Positions 35,106 to 43,188 of a stretch of DNA of 64,000 nt are shown here, one piece after another. The first letter of the stretch is position 1. Every line of letters begins with the position of its first letter. The DNA lies in NCBI GenBank assembly GCA_937995835.1, contig CALKIV010000002.1, forward strand, positions 35,433 to 99,432, read 5' to 3'. The position numbers and the translations under genes are program-made. The stretch is from an uncultured Dysgonomonas sp. (GTDB taxonomy: Bacteria; Bacteroidota; Bacteroidia; Bacteroidales; Dysgonomonadaceae). A model generated the notes under the pieces. That model made no database searches, had not been told where the DNA came from, and saw nothing but the letters and a program-made list of their open reading frames with translations.

Positions 35106-36353
35106 ATGGAAAAAGACCTAAAATTTAGCACTCGCATCATCAGACAACCTTACAACCAAGCTGATGTGCATGGAGCAATAGCAATGCCTATCTATCGCAA
35201 TGCTGCTTTTGAGTTTCAAGACTCAGAGAGTATTGCAAAGGCTTTCCAGAATAAGGAAGAGACTCCTTCTCATCTTTATTCACGTATCACAAACCCAACT
35301 GTTGAAAATCTTGAAAACAAGATCATGACTGCTTCTGGCGCAGAAAATGTCATGATGGTAGCTTCAGGAATGGCAGCCATATCAAACACACTGATGAGCG
35401 TTGCGTATGCTGGTAGCAACATCGTTGCCTCACCACATATTTTTGGGAATACTTTTTCTTTCTTAAAATTTACCCTTGCTGACTTTGGAGTAGAAGTGAG
35501 ATTTGTAGACACAAACAATCTCTCTGAGATAGAAAAAGCAATAGACAGCAACACCTGTGCATTCTTTTGCGAGTTGATCACCAACCCCCATATGGAGGTG
35601 GCTGATTTACCTTCTATATCAAAGCTATTGAGGAGCAAAAAAGTTCCAATGATCATAGACACCACCATCATCCCTTGGTGTGGCTTTGATGCTAAAAAGG
35701 CAGGAGTGGATATCGAAGTTGTTTCTACCACCAAATATATCTCAGGTGGAGCAACAAGCATAGGAGGAGCCATCTTAGACTATGGCACATTCGACTGGTC
35801 GGCTAACAAGAAACTCAGCAAGCTTGCTCCACACCCTTCTTACTCACCTTTTATGTTTAAAATAAAACGTGAGATTGCACGCAATTTTGGAGCATGCATG
35901 GATGCAGACACAGCCTACCTACAAGCTTTGGGGATGGAAACGCTAGAACTAAGATATAACAAAATGTCAGCATCAGCTTACGATCTGGCAATTTTCCTAT
36001 CGCAAGAAAAGAAGGTGAAAAAAGTTTCATATACCAAGCTAGAAAGCTCACCATATAAAGCAATCTCTGACAAACTATTTTCGGGGAACCCGGGAGCAAT
36101 GCTAACTTTCAACCTCGAATCAGAGAAGGCATGTTATCAATTTATGAATCATTTGAGATTAATACGACGAGCAACCAACCTTTTTGATAACAAAAGTTTG
36201 ATCATCCACCCCCACTCCACCATTTACGGGACATTCACAGAGGAACTAAAAACAGTGATGGGTATAGAAGACAATCTGTTGCGTTTGTCTGTTGGACTAG
36301 AGGATTTTGAAGACTTAAGACAAGATATTCAAATAGCGCTTTCTGCCTTGTAA
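35106..36353 (+). CDS. PLP-dependent trans-sulfuration-family enzyme (O-acetylhomoserine sulfhydrylase or methionine gamma-lyase type)
   Basis: A 415-residue Cys/Met metabolism PLP enzyme. The cofactor lysine is Lys210 in EVVSTTKYISGG, the phosphate-binding region is MVASGMAAIS, and YSRITNPTVENLE is the conserved N-terminal motif. Such enzymes make homocysteine from O-acetylhomoserine and sulfide, or split methionine to methanethiol, ammonia and 2-oxobutyrate. The sequence alone does not separate these; the start, with RQPYNQADVHGAI, fits the O-acetylhomoserine type. It is alone, between clpB and aroQ, so the neighbours do not help. An imperfect -7 box TATCTTTA is at 35077-35084. Confidence 0.85.
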   Translation: MEKDLKFSTRIIRQPYNQADVHGAIAMPIYRNAAFEFQDSESIAKAFQNKEETPSHLYSRITNPTVENLENKIMTASGAENVMMVASGMAAISNTLMSVAYAGSNIVASPHIFGNTFSFLKFTLADFGVEVRFVDTNNLSEIEKAIDSNTCAFFCELITNPHMEVADLPSISKLLRSKKVPMIIDTTIIPWCGFDAKKAGVDIEVVSTTKYISGGATSIGGAILDYGTFDWSANKKLSKLAPHPSYSPFMFKIKREIARNFGACMDADTAYLQALGMETLELRYNKMSASAYDLAIFLSQEKKVKKVSYTKLESSPYKAISDKLFSGNPGAMLTFNLESEKACYQFMNHLRLIRRATNLFDNKSLIIHPHSTIYGTFTEELKTVMGIEDNLLRLSVGLEDFEDLRQDIQIALSAL

Positions 36354-36422
36354 ACTTTCTGGTGTTTAATATTGTAAAGTCCAGATAGCAAAAGAAGTAA
36401 TAAAATGTTTTTTAGTAAATAA

Positions 36423-36447
36423 GCTAAAATAGATAACATATTTTAGC
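36423..36447 (+). promoter_or_regulatory. 9-bp inverted repeat upstream of aroQ
   Basis: GCTAAAATA and TATTTTAGC form a perfect stem with loop GATAACA. It may be an operator about 50-70 nt upstream of the aroQ start of transcription, or a weak terminator for the preceding gene. Confidence 0.4.
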
Positions 36448-36481
36448 CCTACTTATTTAGGGAACTATTAAGAAAAAAGCG

Positions 36482-36489
36482 TACATTTG
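36482..36489 (+). promoter_or_regulatory. aroQ-pyk promoter -7 box
   Basis: TACATTTG fits TAnnTTTG, about 50 nt before the aroQ start. The leader also holds a small hairpin GTCAC-ACCAA-GTGAC (36517-36531). Confidence 0.5.
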
Positions 36490-36539
36490 TGGGGATAATT
36501 CAAGTTTTTTAGGTTTGTCACACCAAGTGACTGAATAAT

Positions 36540-36971
36540 ATGAATATAATAATAATAAATGGTCCTAACCTAAACTTGTTAGGGAAACGCGAACCAACCA
36601 TTTATGGAAATACTTCTTTCGAGGAGTATTTAGAATTTTTACAACAAAATTTCAAGGAGGACTGCAATATTTCCTATTTCCAGTCTAATAGCGAGGGGGC
36701 ACTGATTGACAAGATTCATGAAGTAGGCTTCACCCTAGATGGGATTATACTCAATGCAGGAGCTTATACTCACACCTCTGTAGCCATCCGTGATGCAATA
36801 TCGGGGGTAACAACGCCTGTTGTGGAAGTTCATATCTCTAATATACATGCTAGAGAGGAATTTAGAAAAAACTCACTGATAGCACCTGTTTGTGCAGGCT
36901 CCATCATTGGCTTTGGACTATTCTCTTACGACCTAGCAATACAATGTTTCATCAATCAAAAAACAGAATAA
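36540..36971 (+). CDS. aroQ: 3-dehydroquinate dehydratase, type II
   Basis: A 143-residue dodecameric-type enzyme of the shikimate pathway that removes water from 3-dehydroquinate. The start IIINGPNLNLLGKREPTIYG is the family signature with the catalytic Arg and Tyr loop. Further motifs are FQSNSEGALIDKIHE, NAGAYTHTSVAIRDAI (usually NPGAYTHTS; Ala replaces Pro here), and EVHISNIHAREEFR with the catalytic His. The pyruvate kinase gene follows after 40 bp; the pairing aroQ-pyk is seen elsewhere in Bacteroidetes as I recall. Confidence 0.96.
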   Translation: MNIIIINGPNLNLLGKREPTIYGNTSFEEYLEFLQQNFKEDCNISYFQSNSEGALIDKIHEVGFTLDGIILNAGAYTHTSVAIRDAISGVTTPVVEVHISNIHAREEFRKNSLIAPVCAGSIIGFGLFSYDLAIQCFINQKTE

Positions 36972-37011
36972 CTAAATAATCATTCATAAAAAAAATAAAC
37001 TAACAAAATTT

Positions 37012-38475
37012 ATGACTAACAAAAAGACTAAGATTGTAGCTACAATTTCGGATTTGCGTTGTGATGTTGACTTCATCAAATCTCTTTATGACGAAGGTAT
37101 CAATGTGGTGAGAATGAACTCTGCCCACATGACCGAAGAAGGGTTTGTGCAAGTAATGAACAATACGCGCGCTGTGTCTAAAACTATTGGTATCATGATG
37201 GATACTAAAGGACCAGAAATTCGTACTACAGCTACTGCAAGTGGACAAAAAATTGAAGTTAAGGCCGGAGACAAAATGAAAGTTATTGGAGATATCAATA
37301 TCCTTTCTACTCCAGAACAACTTTCTGTATCATATCCAAGCATTGTCACTGATGTGAATGTAGGTAACATGCTTCTTATTGATGATGGTGAAACTGAGCT
37401 TAAGATTGTAGAGAAAAATGCAGATCACTTGGTGGCTGAAGTTCAAAATGCAGGAACAATAGGTAGTCGCAAGAGTGTTAACATTCCTGGTGTAGCAATT
37501 AATCTTCCATCTATCACTGAGAAAGACAAAAGAAGTATTGAAATCGCTATCAAACATGGTGCTGATTTCATCGCTCACTCTTTTGTTAGACATAAACAAG
37601 ACGTTCTTGACGTTCAAGCAATTCTTGACCAACACAATAGCGACATCAAAATCATCGCTAAAATTGAAAACCAAGAAGGTGTTGACAATATCGACGAAAT
37701 CTACCAACATGCTTATGGTGTAATGGTTGCTCGTGGAGACTTAGGTATTGAAGTACCTCAAGAAAAAATCCCGGGAATCCAACGTCTATTGATCCGTAAA
37801 GCGATTGAATACAAAAAACCAGTTATCGTTGCCACTCAAATGCTTCACACAATGATCGAAAACCCTCGTCCTACACGTGCAGAGGTTGCCGACATTGCTA
37901 ACGCTGTATACTACGGAACAGATGCTGTGATGCTTAGTGGAGAAACTGCTTATGGTAAATATCCAGTAGAAGCTGTTCGCACAATGGCTCAAGTAGCTGA
38001 AGCTGCGGAAAAATCTATGTTGCTAGAAAATGCAATACCTGTACCATTCAAAGATTCTGAATACGATACAACTTCTTTCCTTGCTAAATCAACAGTAAAA
38101 GCTGCTGGTCAACTAGGATTGAAAGCAATCATCACTGACAGCTTCTCTGGTCGTACTGCTCGTACAATTGCAGCATTTAGAGGAAAAGCTCCAGTATATG
38201 CAATCTGTGCAAAAGATACAGTAGCTCGTTACCTGTCATTATCTTATGGTGTACATGCATCATTCCAAGATGAAACAGGATACACAACTGGTAAACACCA
38301 AGAATATTTCTTGAAAACTTTGAACTACCTTCTTGAAAAGAATGTTGTTGTTAAGAAAGACGACGTAGCTTACCTAAGTGGATCTTTCGGACAAAGCAAG
38401 GGTACAACATTCCTAGAAATCAACAATGTAGGAAAAGTTGTAGACTCTGGTGATTTCGAAATTCCAGTAGAATAA
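37012..38475 (+). CDS. pyk: Pyruvate kinase
   Basis: A 487-residue glycolytic enzyme, phosphoenolpyruvate plus ADP to pyruvate plus ATP. Active-site blocks are TKGPEIRT, AKIENQEGVDNIDEI (the Lys/Glu metal site), VARGDLGIEV, and ATQMLHTMIENPRPTRAEVAD. The N-terminal motif NSAHMTEEG replaces the usual N-x-SHG-type run, a form common in Bacteroidetes as far as I recall. A B-domain (about 75-165) and C-terminal allosteric domain (350-487) are complete. A rho-independent terminator follows. Confidence 0.96.
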   Translation: MTNKKTKIVATISDLRCDVDFIKSLYDEGINVVRMNSAHMTEEGFVQVMNNTRAVSKTIGIMMDTKGPEIRTTATASGQKIEVKAGDKMKVIGDINILSTPEQLSVSYPSIVTDVNVGNMLLIDDGETELKIVEKNADHLVAEVQNAGTIGSRKSVNIPGVAINLPSITEKDKRSIEIAIKHGADFIAHSFVRHKQDVLDVQAILDQHNSDIKIIAKIENQEGVDNIDEIYQHAYGVMVARGDLGIEVPQEKIPGIQRLLIRKAIEYKKPVIVATQMLHTMIENPRPTRAEVADIANAVYYGTDAVMLSGETAYGKYPVEAVRTMAQVAEAAEKSMLLENAIPVPFKDSEYDTTSFLAKSTVKAAGQLGLKAIITDSFSGRTARTIAAFRGKAPVYAICAKDTVARYLSLSYGVHASFQDETGYTTGKHQEYFLKTLNYLLEKNVVVKKDDVAYLSGSFGQSKGTTFLEINNVGKVVDSGDFEIPVE

Positions 38476-38505
38476 GATTAGCTAAAGCTAACTTAATATA
38501 CAATC

Positions 38506-38538
38506 AGGGGGTGTCTCAAAAGAGATACCCTCTTTTTC
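38506..38538 (+). terminator. Terminator after pyk
   Basis: A 12-bp stem (with two G-T pairs) around loop AAAA, followed by TTTTTCTTTC, 30 nt after the stop codon. Confidence 0.85.
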
Positions 38539-38561
38539 TTTCTACACTTCAATAATATAAG

Positions 38562-38569
38562 TATTTTTG
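38562..38569 (+). promoter_or_regulatory. Candidate promoter of the O-methyltransferase gene
   Basis: TATTTTTG fits TAnnTTTG at about 35 nt before the start codon; no clear -33 box. Confidence 0.4.
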
Positions 38570-38603
38570 GAAATTACTCCATCATAATAGTATAAACAAT
38601 AAG

Positions 38604-39248
38604 ATGCAACTAAAACAAGAATCAGATTTAGAGCAATACATTCTGGATCATATAGATCAAGAACCTCAGCTTTTGCAAAACCTCAACAGGGATGCACACA
38701 CCAACTTGTTGCACCCTCGCATGATCTCGGGACACTTACAAGGCAGATTATTAAAAATGTTTTGCAGATTATTACAGCCAAAGTATATCCTAGAGCTTGG
38801 CACCTACACAGGTTACGCTACTCTTTGCTTAGCAGAGGGTGCCAGCGAAAATGCAGAAATTCATACCATTGAGGTTTTTGATGAACTAGAAGATTTCATC
38901 AAGAAACACCTTTACCACTCTAAACTGAAAGATAAAATCCATTTGCATATTGGTGATGCTTTGGACATCATCCCCACTCTTGACAAGACATTCGATTTAG
39001 TCTTCATCGATGCCAATAAGAGAACATACATCGAATATTATGATGCTATTTTTCCGAAAGTGAGACAAGGTGGTCTTATCATTGCTGACAACACCCTCTG
39101 GGATGGCAAAGTGCTGGATACACCAAAAGCGAATGACAAACAAACGATAGCCATTCAAGCTTTTAATGATATGATTGCGAAAGACGAAAGAGTAGAAAAA
39201 GTGATTCTACCTATTCGAGATGGCTTGACTTTAATTTGGAAAAAATAA
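38604..39248 (+). CDS. Class I SAM-dependent O-methyltransferase (family 3, caffeoyl-CoA/catechol-O-methyltransferase-like)
   Basis: A 214-residue cytosolic methyltransferase. SAM-binding motif I is ILELGTYTGYATLCLAEG, followed by IHTIEVFDE (acidic ribose contact), and LVFIDANKRTYIEYYD (metal-binding Asp) with GGLIIADNTLWDGKV. These fit the Mg-dependent COMT/CCoAOMT family, which methylates catechol hydroxyls or, in bacteria, tRNA hydroxyuridine (TrmR); the latter is a real option. Its last 14 codons are repeated, with synonymous differences, 0.63 kb downstream (39876-39923), a probable recombination scar around the next gene. Confidence 0.85.
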   Translation: MQLKQESDLEQYILDHIDQEPQLLQNLNRDAHTNLLHPRMISGHLQGRLLKMFCRLLQPKYILELGTYTGYATLCLAEGASENAEIHTIEVFDELEDFIKKHLYHSKLKDKIHLHIGDALDIIPTLDKTFDLVFIDANKRTYIEYYDAIFPKVRQGGLIIADNTLWDGKVLDTPKANDKQTIAIQAFNDMIAKDERVEKVILPIRDGLTLIWKK

Positions 39249-39257
39249 GACGAGGAG

Positions 39258-39824
39258 ATGAGAATTAAACACTCTATATACTTACTAATTAGCATTCTAC
39301 TTATTATGATGGGATGCGGGCAATCACACACAGAAGCGCATGAGGAACTTAGGATAGAAAATCGAAAGCTGACAGATGATCTTGACAAATCTTATCTCCA
39401 AATAGATAGCCTGACAAAAAAACTGGGGAATATAGAAGCTCAAATTCAAGACAGCATTTATGTTCTGATCGATTCTATCTACTCGTTACAAAAAGAGTGT
39501 GATATCTTAATCAACACCAACAAGGTGGTGCAGCCATCAGATTGGCTTGGTAAATATGAAATAGAAGAGTTGAAAGAAATGGGATTCAAAAATCCGCAAA
39601 AGGAAATCTTAGGAGATCTCTACAACAACAAAACACTCTTCATCGAGGATGGAATATTGGGTGGCACAATGAGAATACATTCAGCAATGATGATTGGGAC
39701 AAAGTATGTATTAGCTGAAGGCGAAGATGGTCATATTGGAATTTACTATCTATTAGAATACTCTGTGAACAAAAACAAGAAGATTACATGGAAAACACTT
39801 TACAAAGCTGATGTGTTCGGATAA
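39258..39824 (+). CDS. Predicted lipoprotein with coiled coil, unknown function
   Basis: A 188-residue protein I do not recognise. Residues 1-20 are a lipoprotein signal with lipobox LIMMGC (Cys20), so it is probably anchored in the outer or inner membrane facing the periplasm. Residues about 28-90 are a heptad-rich coiled coil (ENRKLTDDLDKSYLQIDSL and on). The C-terminal 90 residues form a small domain with NPQKEILGDLYNNKTLFIEDG and a Trp-Lys-Thr-Leu end. It starts 9 bp after the methyltransferase and lies inside the segment flanked by the duplicated methyltransferase 3' end, so it may be a recent arrival. Confidence 0.7.
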   Translation: MRIKHSIYLLISILLIMMGCGQSHTEAHEELRIENRKLTDDLDKSYLQIDSLTKKLGNIEAQIQDSIYVLIDSIYSLQKECDILINTNKVVQPSDWLGKYEIEELKEMGFKNPQKEILGDLYNNKTLFIEDGILGGTMRIHSAMMIGTKYVLAEGEDGHIGIYYLLEYSVNKNKKITWKTLYKADVFG

Positions 39825-39875
39825 TCTTACCCCTTTTACATCGCCAAGCTATTATTATAAAAGCATATAAAAAAA

Positions 39876-39923
39876 ACGATTCTACCTATTCGAGATGGCT
39901 TAACGCTCATCTGGAAAAAGTAG
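39876..39923 (+). repeat. Second copy of the O-methyltransferase 3' end (remnant)
   Basis: The 16 codons from 39876 to 39923 read T-I-L-P-I-R-D-G-L-T-L-I-W-K-K-stop, the same as the methyltransferase end (39201-39248) except the first residue. The stretch 39878-39902 shares 24 identical bases with 39203-39226; the next codons differ only at silent positions (TTA ACG CTC ATC against TTG ACT TTA ATT) and the stop is TAG rather than TAA. No start or upstream coding sequence remains. Confidence 0.9.
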
Positions 39924-39963
39924 AATCATATATTTTAGAACTCACAATTGCCCTTTAGAACAA

Positions 39964-42129
39964 TTATGCTTTCTTTTTATTGCTATCTGCCAATGCAAAG
40001 TCCAACTGCTTGCGTTCTAGATTTGCTCTAGCTACTTTCACCATTAGAGCATCACCTAGTTGATACGTTTTCTTATTGCGACGACCACGCAAACAATAAT
40101 TCTTCTCATCGAACTCATAGAAGTCATCATCCAGATCTCTGATCGGAATCATTCCTTCACATTTATTTTCATTGATCTCTGCATAGATACCCCACTCAGT
40201 AATTCCTGAAATCACAGCCTCGAACTCCATACCAAGCTTGTCAGACATAAATTCCACCTGCTTATATTTGATGGATGCCCTTTCTGCCGTTGCAGCTAGT
40301 TGCTCCATATCTGAGCTATGCTCACATTTGGCTTCATACTCTCTAGCACTTGCACTTTTTGCCCCTTCGGCATAAAGAGCCAACAAACGATGCGTCATAA
40401 TATCAGGATAACGACGGATCGGCGCTGTAAAATGAGAATAATAATCGAAAGCCAAACCATAGTGACCTATGTTTTGTGTAGAATATACAGCTTTTGCCAT
40501 TGCACGCACAGCGATTGTAGAAATCAGTGTTTCTTCTGGCTTACCACTCACTTCAGCTAACAGCTTGTTGAGCGATTGAGCTACTGTAATATTGCTGCCA
40601 TCCGTTTTCAACAAATAGCCAAAGCGACGGATAAACTCTGAAAGATTTTCCATCTTTTCCACATTTGGCTTATCATGTATACGATAGACAAACGTTTTTG
40701 CTTTTTCTTTTCCAACCACAGCACCAATACTTTCAGCAACCGTACGGTTTGCCATAAGCATAAATTCCTCAATCAGCTGGTTAGATTCTTTTGCATACTT
40801 AAAAAATACTCCAATTGGTTTTCCTTTCTCGTCAAGTTCAAAACCGACTTCATGTTTATCGAAGGCAATTGCACCATCATCAAATCGGCGTTGACGAATG
40901 ATCCTAGCTAGTTCGTTTAACTTCAAAACTTCCATTTTGTAATCTCCATCTCCACCCTCGATGATTGCTTGTGCCTCCTCGTAAGTAAATCTTCTATCAG
41001 AGTTAATCACCGTTCTCACCACTCTCGAATGTCGAACATAGCCATCATGATCAAGATCTACAATTACAGAGAAACAAAGTTTATCTTCTTTGGGACGAAG
41101 AGAACAGAGGTTGTTACTCAATTTTTCGGGCAACATCGGAATCGTTCTATCTACCAAGTAAACAGAGGTAGCCCTACTTTCAGCCTCCTGATCAATAATA
41201 TCACCTTCGCGCACATAATGCGTCACATCTGCAATGTGAATTCCCACTTGCCAAAGTCCATTTTTCAATTGCTGAATCGACAATGCATCATCATAATCCT
41301 TAGCAGATGCAGGGTCTATCGTAAAAGTTGGCACATTACGGAAATCCTCGCGTTTTTTGATTTCTTCTTCTGTTATCTCATCAGATATTTTATTGGCTGC
41401 CTCTTCCACTTTCTCCGGATATTTATACGGCAGACCATATTCAGCCAAGATAGCATGCATTTCGGTGGTATTATCACCAGATTTACCAAGCACATCCAAC
41501 ACTTTTCCTATCGGATTTTTGGCTTTCGATGGCCATTCTACGATTTCCACCACAGCCTTATCTCCATCTTCACCACCTTTCAGGTTGTCTTTAGGGATAA
41601 AAATATCATTTGCTAAGATTTTACTATCTAACACCAAAAAAGCAAAGTTGGGTTGGACATCCAACACACCCACAAATTGAGTACGCTTTCTTTCCAAAAC
41701 TTCTACCACTTCACCCTCTGGTTCTCTGCCTTTTCTTGCAGCCTGCACTTGCACCTTCACCCTGTCGCCATCCATTGCATGAGCCGAGTTTCGCTCTGCC
41801 ACAAATATACTTCCGCTACCATCGTCAGGAATGAAAGAGTTTTTTCCATTACTTCTTCTTTCAAAACGTCCCTGCATCAGGTTGGCTCTCGTATTTGCTC
41901 TAAATTTCCCTCTTCCCGTTTCTATGATAAAAGCTTCTTCCACCAAGTCATGAAGCACGTTAAGCGCAATCTGCTTTTCAGCCGAACGCTTATAGTCCAA
42001 CTTGTCAGTTATTTGCTTTAAGCTATATGATTGTTCTGAATTATCACTTAAGAATTTGGCAACTGAATTTATTATTTCTTTCTTACTTCTTCTTCTAGGA
42101 GCCTTAGGCTGTCTTGCTTTTTTTGCCAT
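39964..42129 (-). CDS. rnr: Ribonuclease R
   Basis: A 721-residue 3'-to-5' exoribonuclease (RNase II superfamily) for structured RNA. An N-terminal winged-helix-like part (about 20-70), cold-shock domains, the RNB domain with catalytic acids in TIDPASAKDYDDALS, and a C-terminal S1 domain (about 640-715, FEAVISGITEWGIYAEI). The protein ends in a basic tail NKKKA. It is complete. A structured 5' leader precedes it (42162-42200), see findings. Confidence 0.95.
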   Translation of the reverse strand: MAKKARQPKAPRRRSKKEIINSVAKFLSDNSEQSYSLKQITDKLDYKRSAEKQIALNVLHDLVEEAFIIETGRGKFRANTRANLMQGRFERRSNGKNSFIPDDGSGSIFVAERNSAHAMDGDRVKVQVQAARKGREPEGEVVEVLERKRTQFVGVLDVQPNFAFLVLDSKILANDIFIPKDNLKGGEDGDKAVVEIVEWPSKAKNPIGKVLDVLGKSGDNTTEMHAILAEYGLPYKYPEKVEEAANKISDEITEEEIKKREDFRNVPTFTIDPASAKDYDDALSIQQLKNGLWQVGIHIADVTHYVREGDIIDQEAESRATSVYLVDRTIPMLPEKLSNNLCSLRPKEDKLCFSVIVDLDHDGYVRHSRVVRTVINSDRRFTYEEAQAIIEGGDGDYKMEVLKLNELARIIRQRRFDDGAIAFDKHEVGFELDEKGKPIGVFFKYAKESNQLIEEFMLMANRTVAESIGAVVGKEKAKTFVYRIHDKPNVEKMENLSEFIRRFGYLLKTDGSNITVAQSLNKLLAEVSGKPEETLISTIAVRAMAKAVYSTQNIGHYGLAFDYYSHFTAPIRRYPDIMTHRLLALYAEGAKSASAREYEAKCEHSSDMEQLAATAERASIKYKQVEFMSDKLGMEFEAVISGITEWGIYAEINENKCEGMIPIRDLDDDFYEFDEKNYCLRGRRNKKTYQLGDALMVKVARANLERKQLDFALADSNKKKA

Positions 42130-42161
42130 ATATTTTAGGTATTATTATACATTAGGTTAGT

Positions 42162-42200
42162 TGCACTTAAGGTAGATTTAGACTACCAAAACGAAGTGCA
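42162..42200 (-). promoter_or_regulatory. Structured 5' leader hairpin of rnr
   Basis: TGCACTT (42162-42168) pairs with AAGTGCA (42194-42200), and inside it GGTAG (42171-42175) pairs with CTACC (42183-42187). It sits at the very 5' end of the predicted transcript, since the -7 box is at 42209-42216, and about 33 nt before the start codon. Confidence 0.55.
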
Positions 42201-42208
42201 CTATCTAT

Positions 42209-42216
42209 CAAAGGTA
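42209..42216 (-). promoter_or_regulatory. rnr promoter -7 box
   Basis: TACCTTTG on the minus strand is a perfect match; the start of transcription would be near 42202, giving a leader of about 73 nt. Confidence 0.55.
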
Positions 42217-42280
42217 AACAAAAAGAATTGTCTTATGTTTAATACCAATAAAATATTAACCGACACTTAATAAAAATTAT

Positions 42281-42288
42281 TAATTTTG
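42281..42288 (+). promoter_or_regulatory. tsaB promoter -7 box
   Basis: TAATTTTG fits TAnnTTTG, with a leader of about 97 nt before the start at 42392. It is divergent from the rnr promoter by about 65 bp. Confidence 0.45.
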
Positions 42289-42391
42289 TATCTTAATTTC
42301 ATTAGTCATTTCTCGTAATAGCAAGGTCCAAATAAATTTGCTTTGCCACATTTGCTTGACGAAAATGCTCTTGAAGAATTATTAAAAGAAT

Positions 42392-43096
42392 ATGTCTTGT
42401 ATCATTCATATAGAAACAGCAACCAACGTTTGCTCTGTAGCAGTATCCAATGAGGATGAACTCATTTTTTACAAAGAAGACACTGATGGACCTTCACATG
42501 CAAAACTCTTAGGAGTTTTTGTGCAAGAAGCTATCATTCATCTTAAAAAAGAGAATCTGTCTCCTGATGCCATAGCCATTAGCTCTGGCCCAGGCTCATA
42601 CACCGGATTGCGTATTGGGGTATCTGAAGCAAAAGGTGTTTGCTATGCACTAAACATACCATTGATAGCTATCGAAACATTGAAAATCATGGCTTATCGT
42701 GTTAACGAAGAAAGTGGACTTGATAGCTCCACCCTACTCTGCCCGATGATTGATGCCAGAAGAATGGAAGTATATGACACCATTTTTGATAACACACTGA
42801 ACAAAAAGGAAGAAACCACTGCCGACATTGTGGACGAAAACTCTTTTGCTGATGTGTTAAACAAACAACAAATAGCCTTCTTTGGCAACGGAGCCGACAA
42901 ATGCAAAGAAGTGCTGACTTCTACCAATGCCATTTTCTTAGAAAACATCTATCCTAGAGCAAAAGATATGATAGCTCTTGCCTCCAAGGCTTATGAGGCG
43001 AAAAACTTTGTGGATGTAGCTTATTACGAACCCTTTTATCTTAAAGAATTTGTGGCCACTGTACCGAAAAACAAAGTGCTACCTCAACAAAATTGA
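42392..43096 (+). CDS. tsaB: tRNA threonylcarbamoyladenosine biosynthesis protein TsaB
   Basis: A 234-residue ASKHA-fold protein, formerly YeaZ, that helps TsaD and TsaE put the t6A modification on tRNAs that read ANN codons. The N-terminus has IIHIETATNVCSVAVS, then AISSGPGSYTGLRIGVSEAKG, the invariant TsaB motif. No catalytic site is expected; it is a scaffold. Length is normal. It is separated from araR by 92 bp that hold an araR promoter. Confidence 0.94.
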   Translation: MSCIIHIETATNVCSVAVSNEDELIFYKEDTDGPSHAKLLGVFVQEAIIHLKKENLSPDAIAISSGPGSYTGLRIGVSEAKGVCYALNIPLIAIETLKIMAYRVNEESGLDSSTLLCPMIDARRMEVYDTIFDNTLNKKEETTADIVDENSFADVLNKQQIAFFGNGADKCKEVLTSTNAIFLENIYPRAKDMIALASKAYEAKNFVDVAYYEPFYLKEFVATVPKNKVLPQQN

Positions 43097-43132
43097 GCTT
43101 GATACGATTAAAATTAAGATCAATCATTTCAT

Positions 43133-43158
43133 AAGTGTACAAATAACATTTATCTTTG
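43133..43158 (+). promoter_or_regulatory. araR promoter with weak AraR operator
   Basis: AAGTGTAC (43133-43140), spacer AAA and TAACATTT (43144-43151) form one perfect and one 5-of-8 half of the araD operator. The right half touches the -7 box TATCTTTG (43151-43158). Binding here would block the araR promoter, so autorepression is likely. Confidence 0.6.
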
Positions 43159-43188
43159 TCTTAAACAACCGTAGAATTATAAGCCAAA

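Noticed and set aside
39249..39923. A small mobile element between the two methyltransferase tails
   Set aside because: The segment has no integrase or transposase, no terminal inverted repeats, and the flanking copies differ at silent sites, unlike a target duplication.
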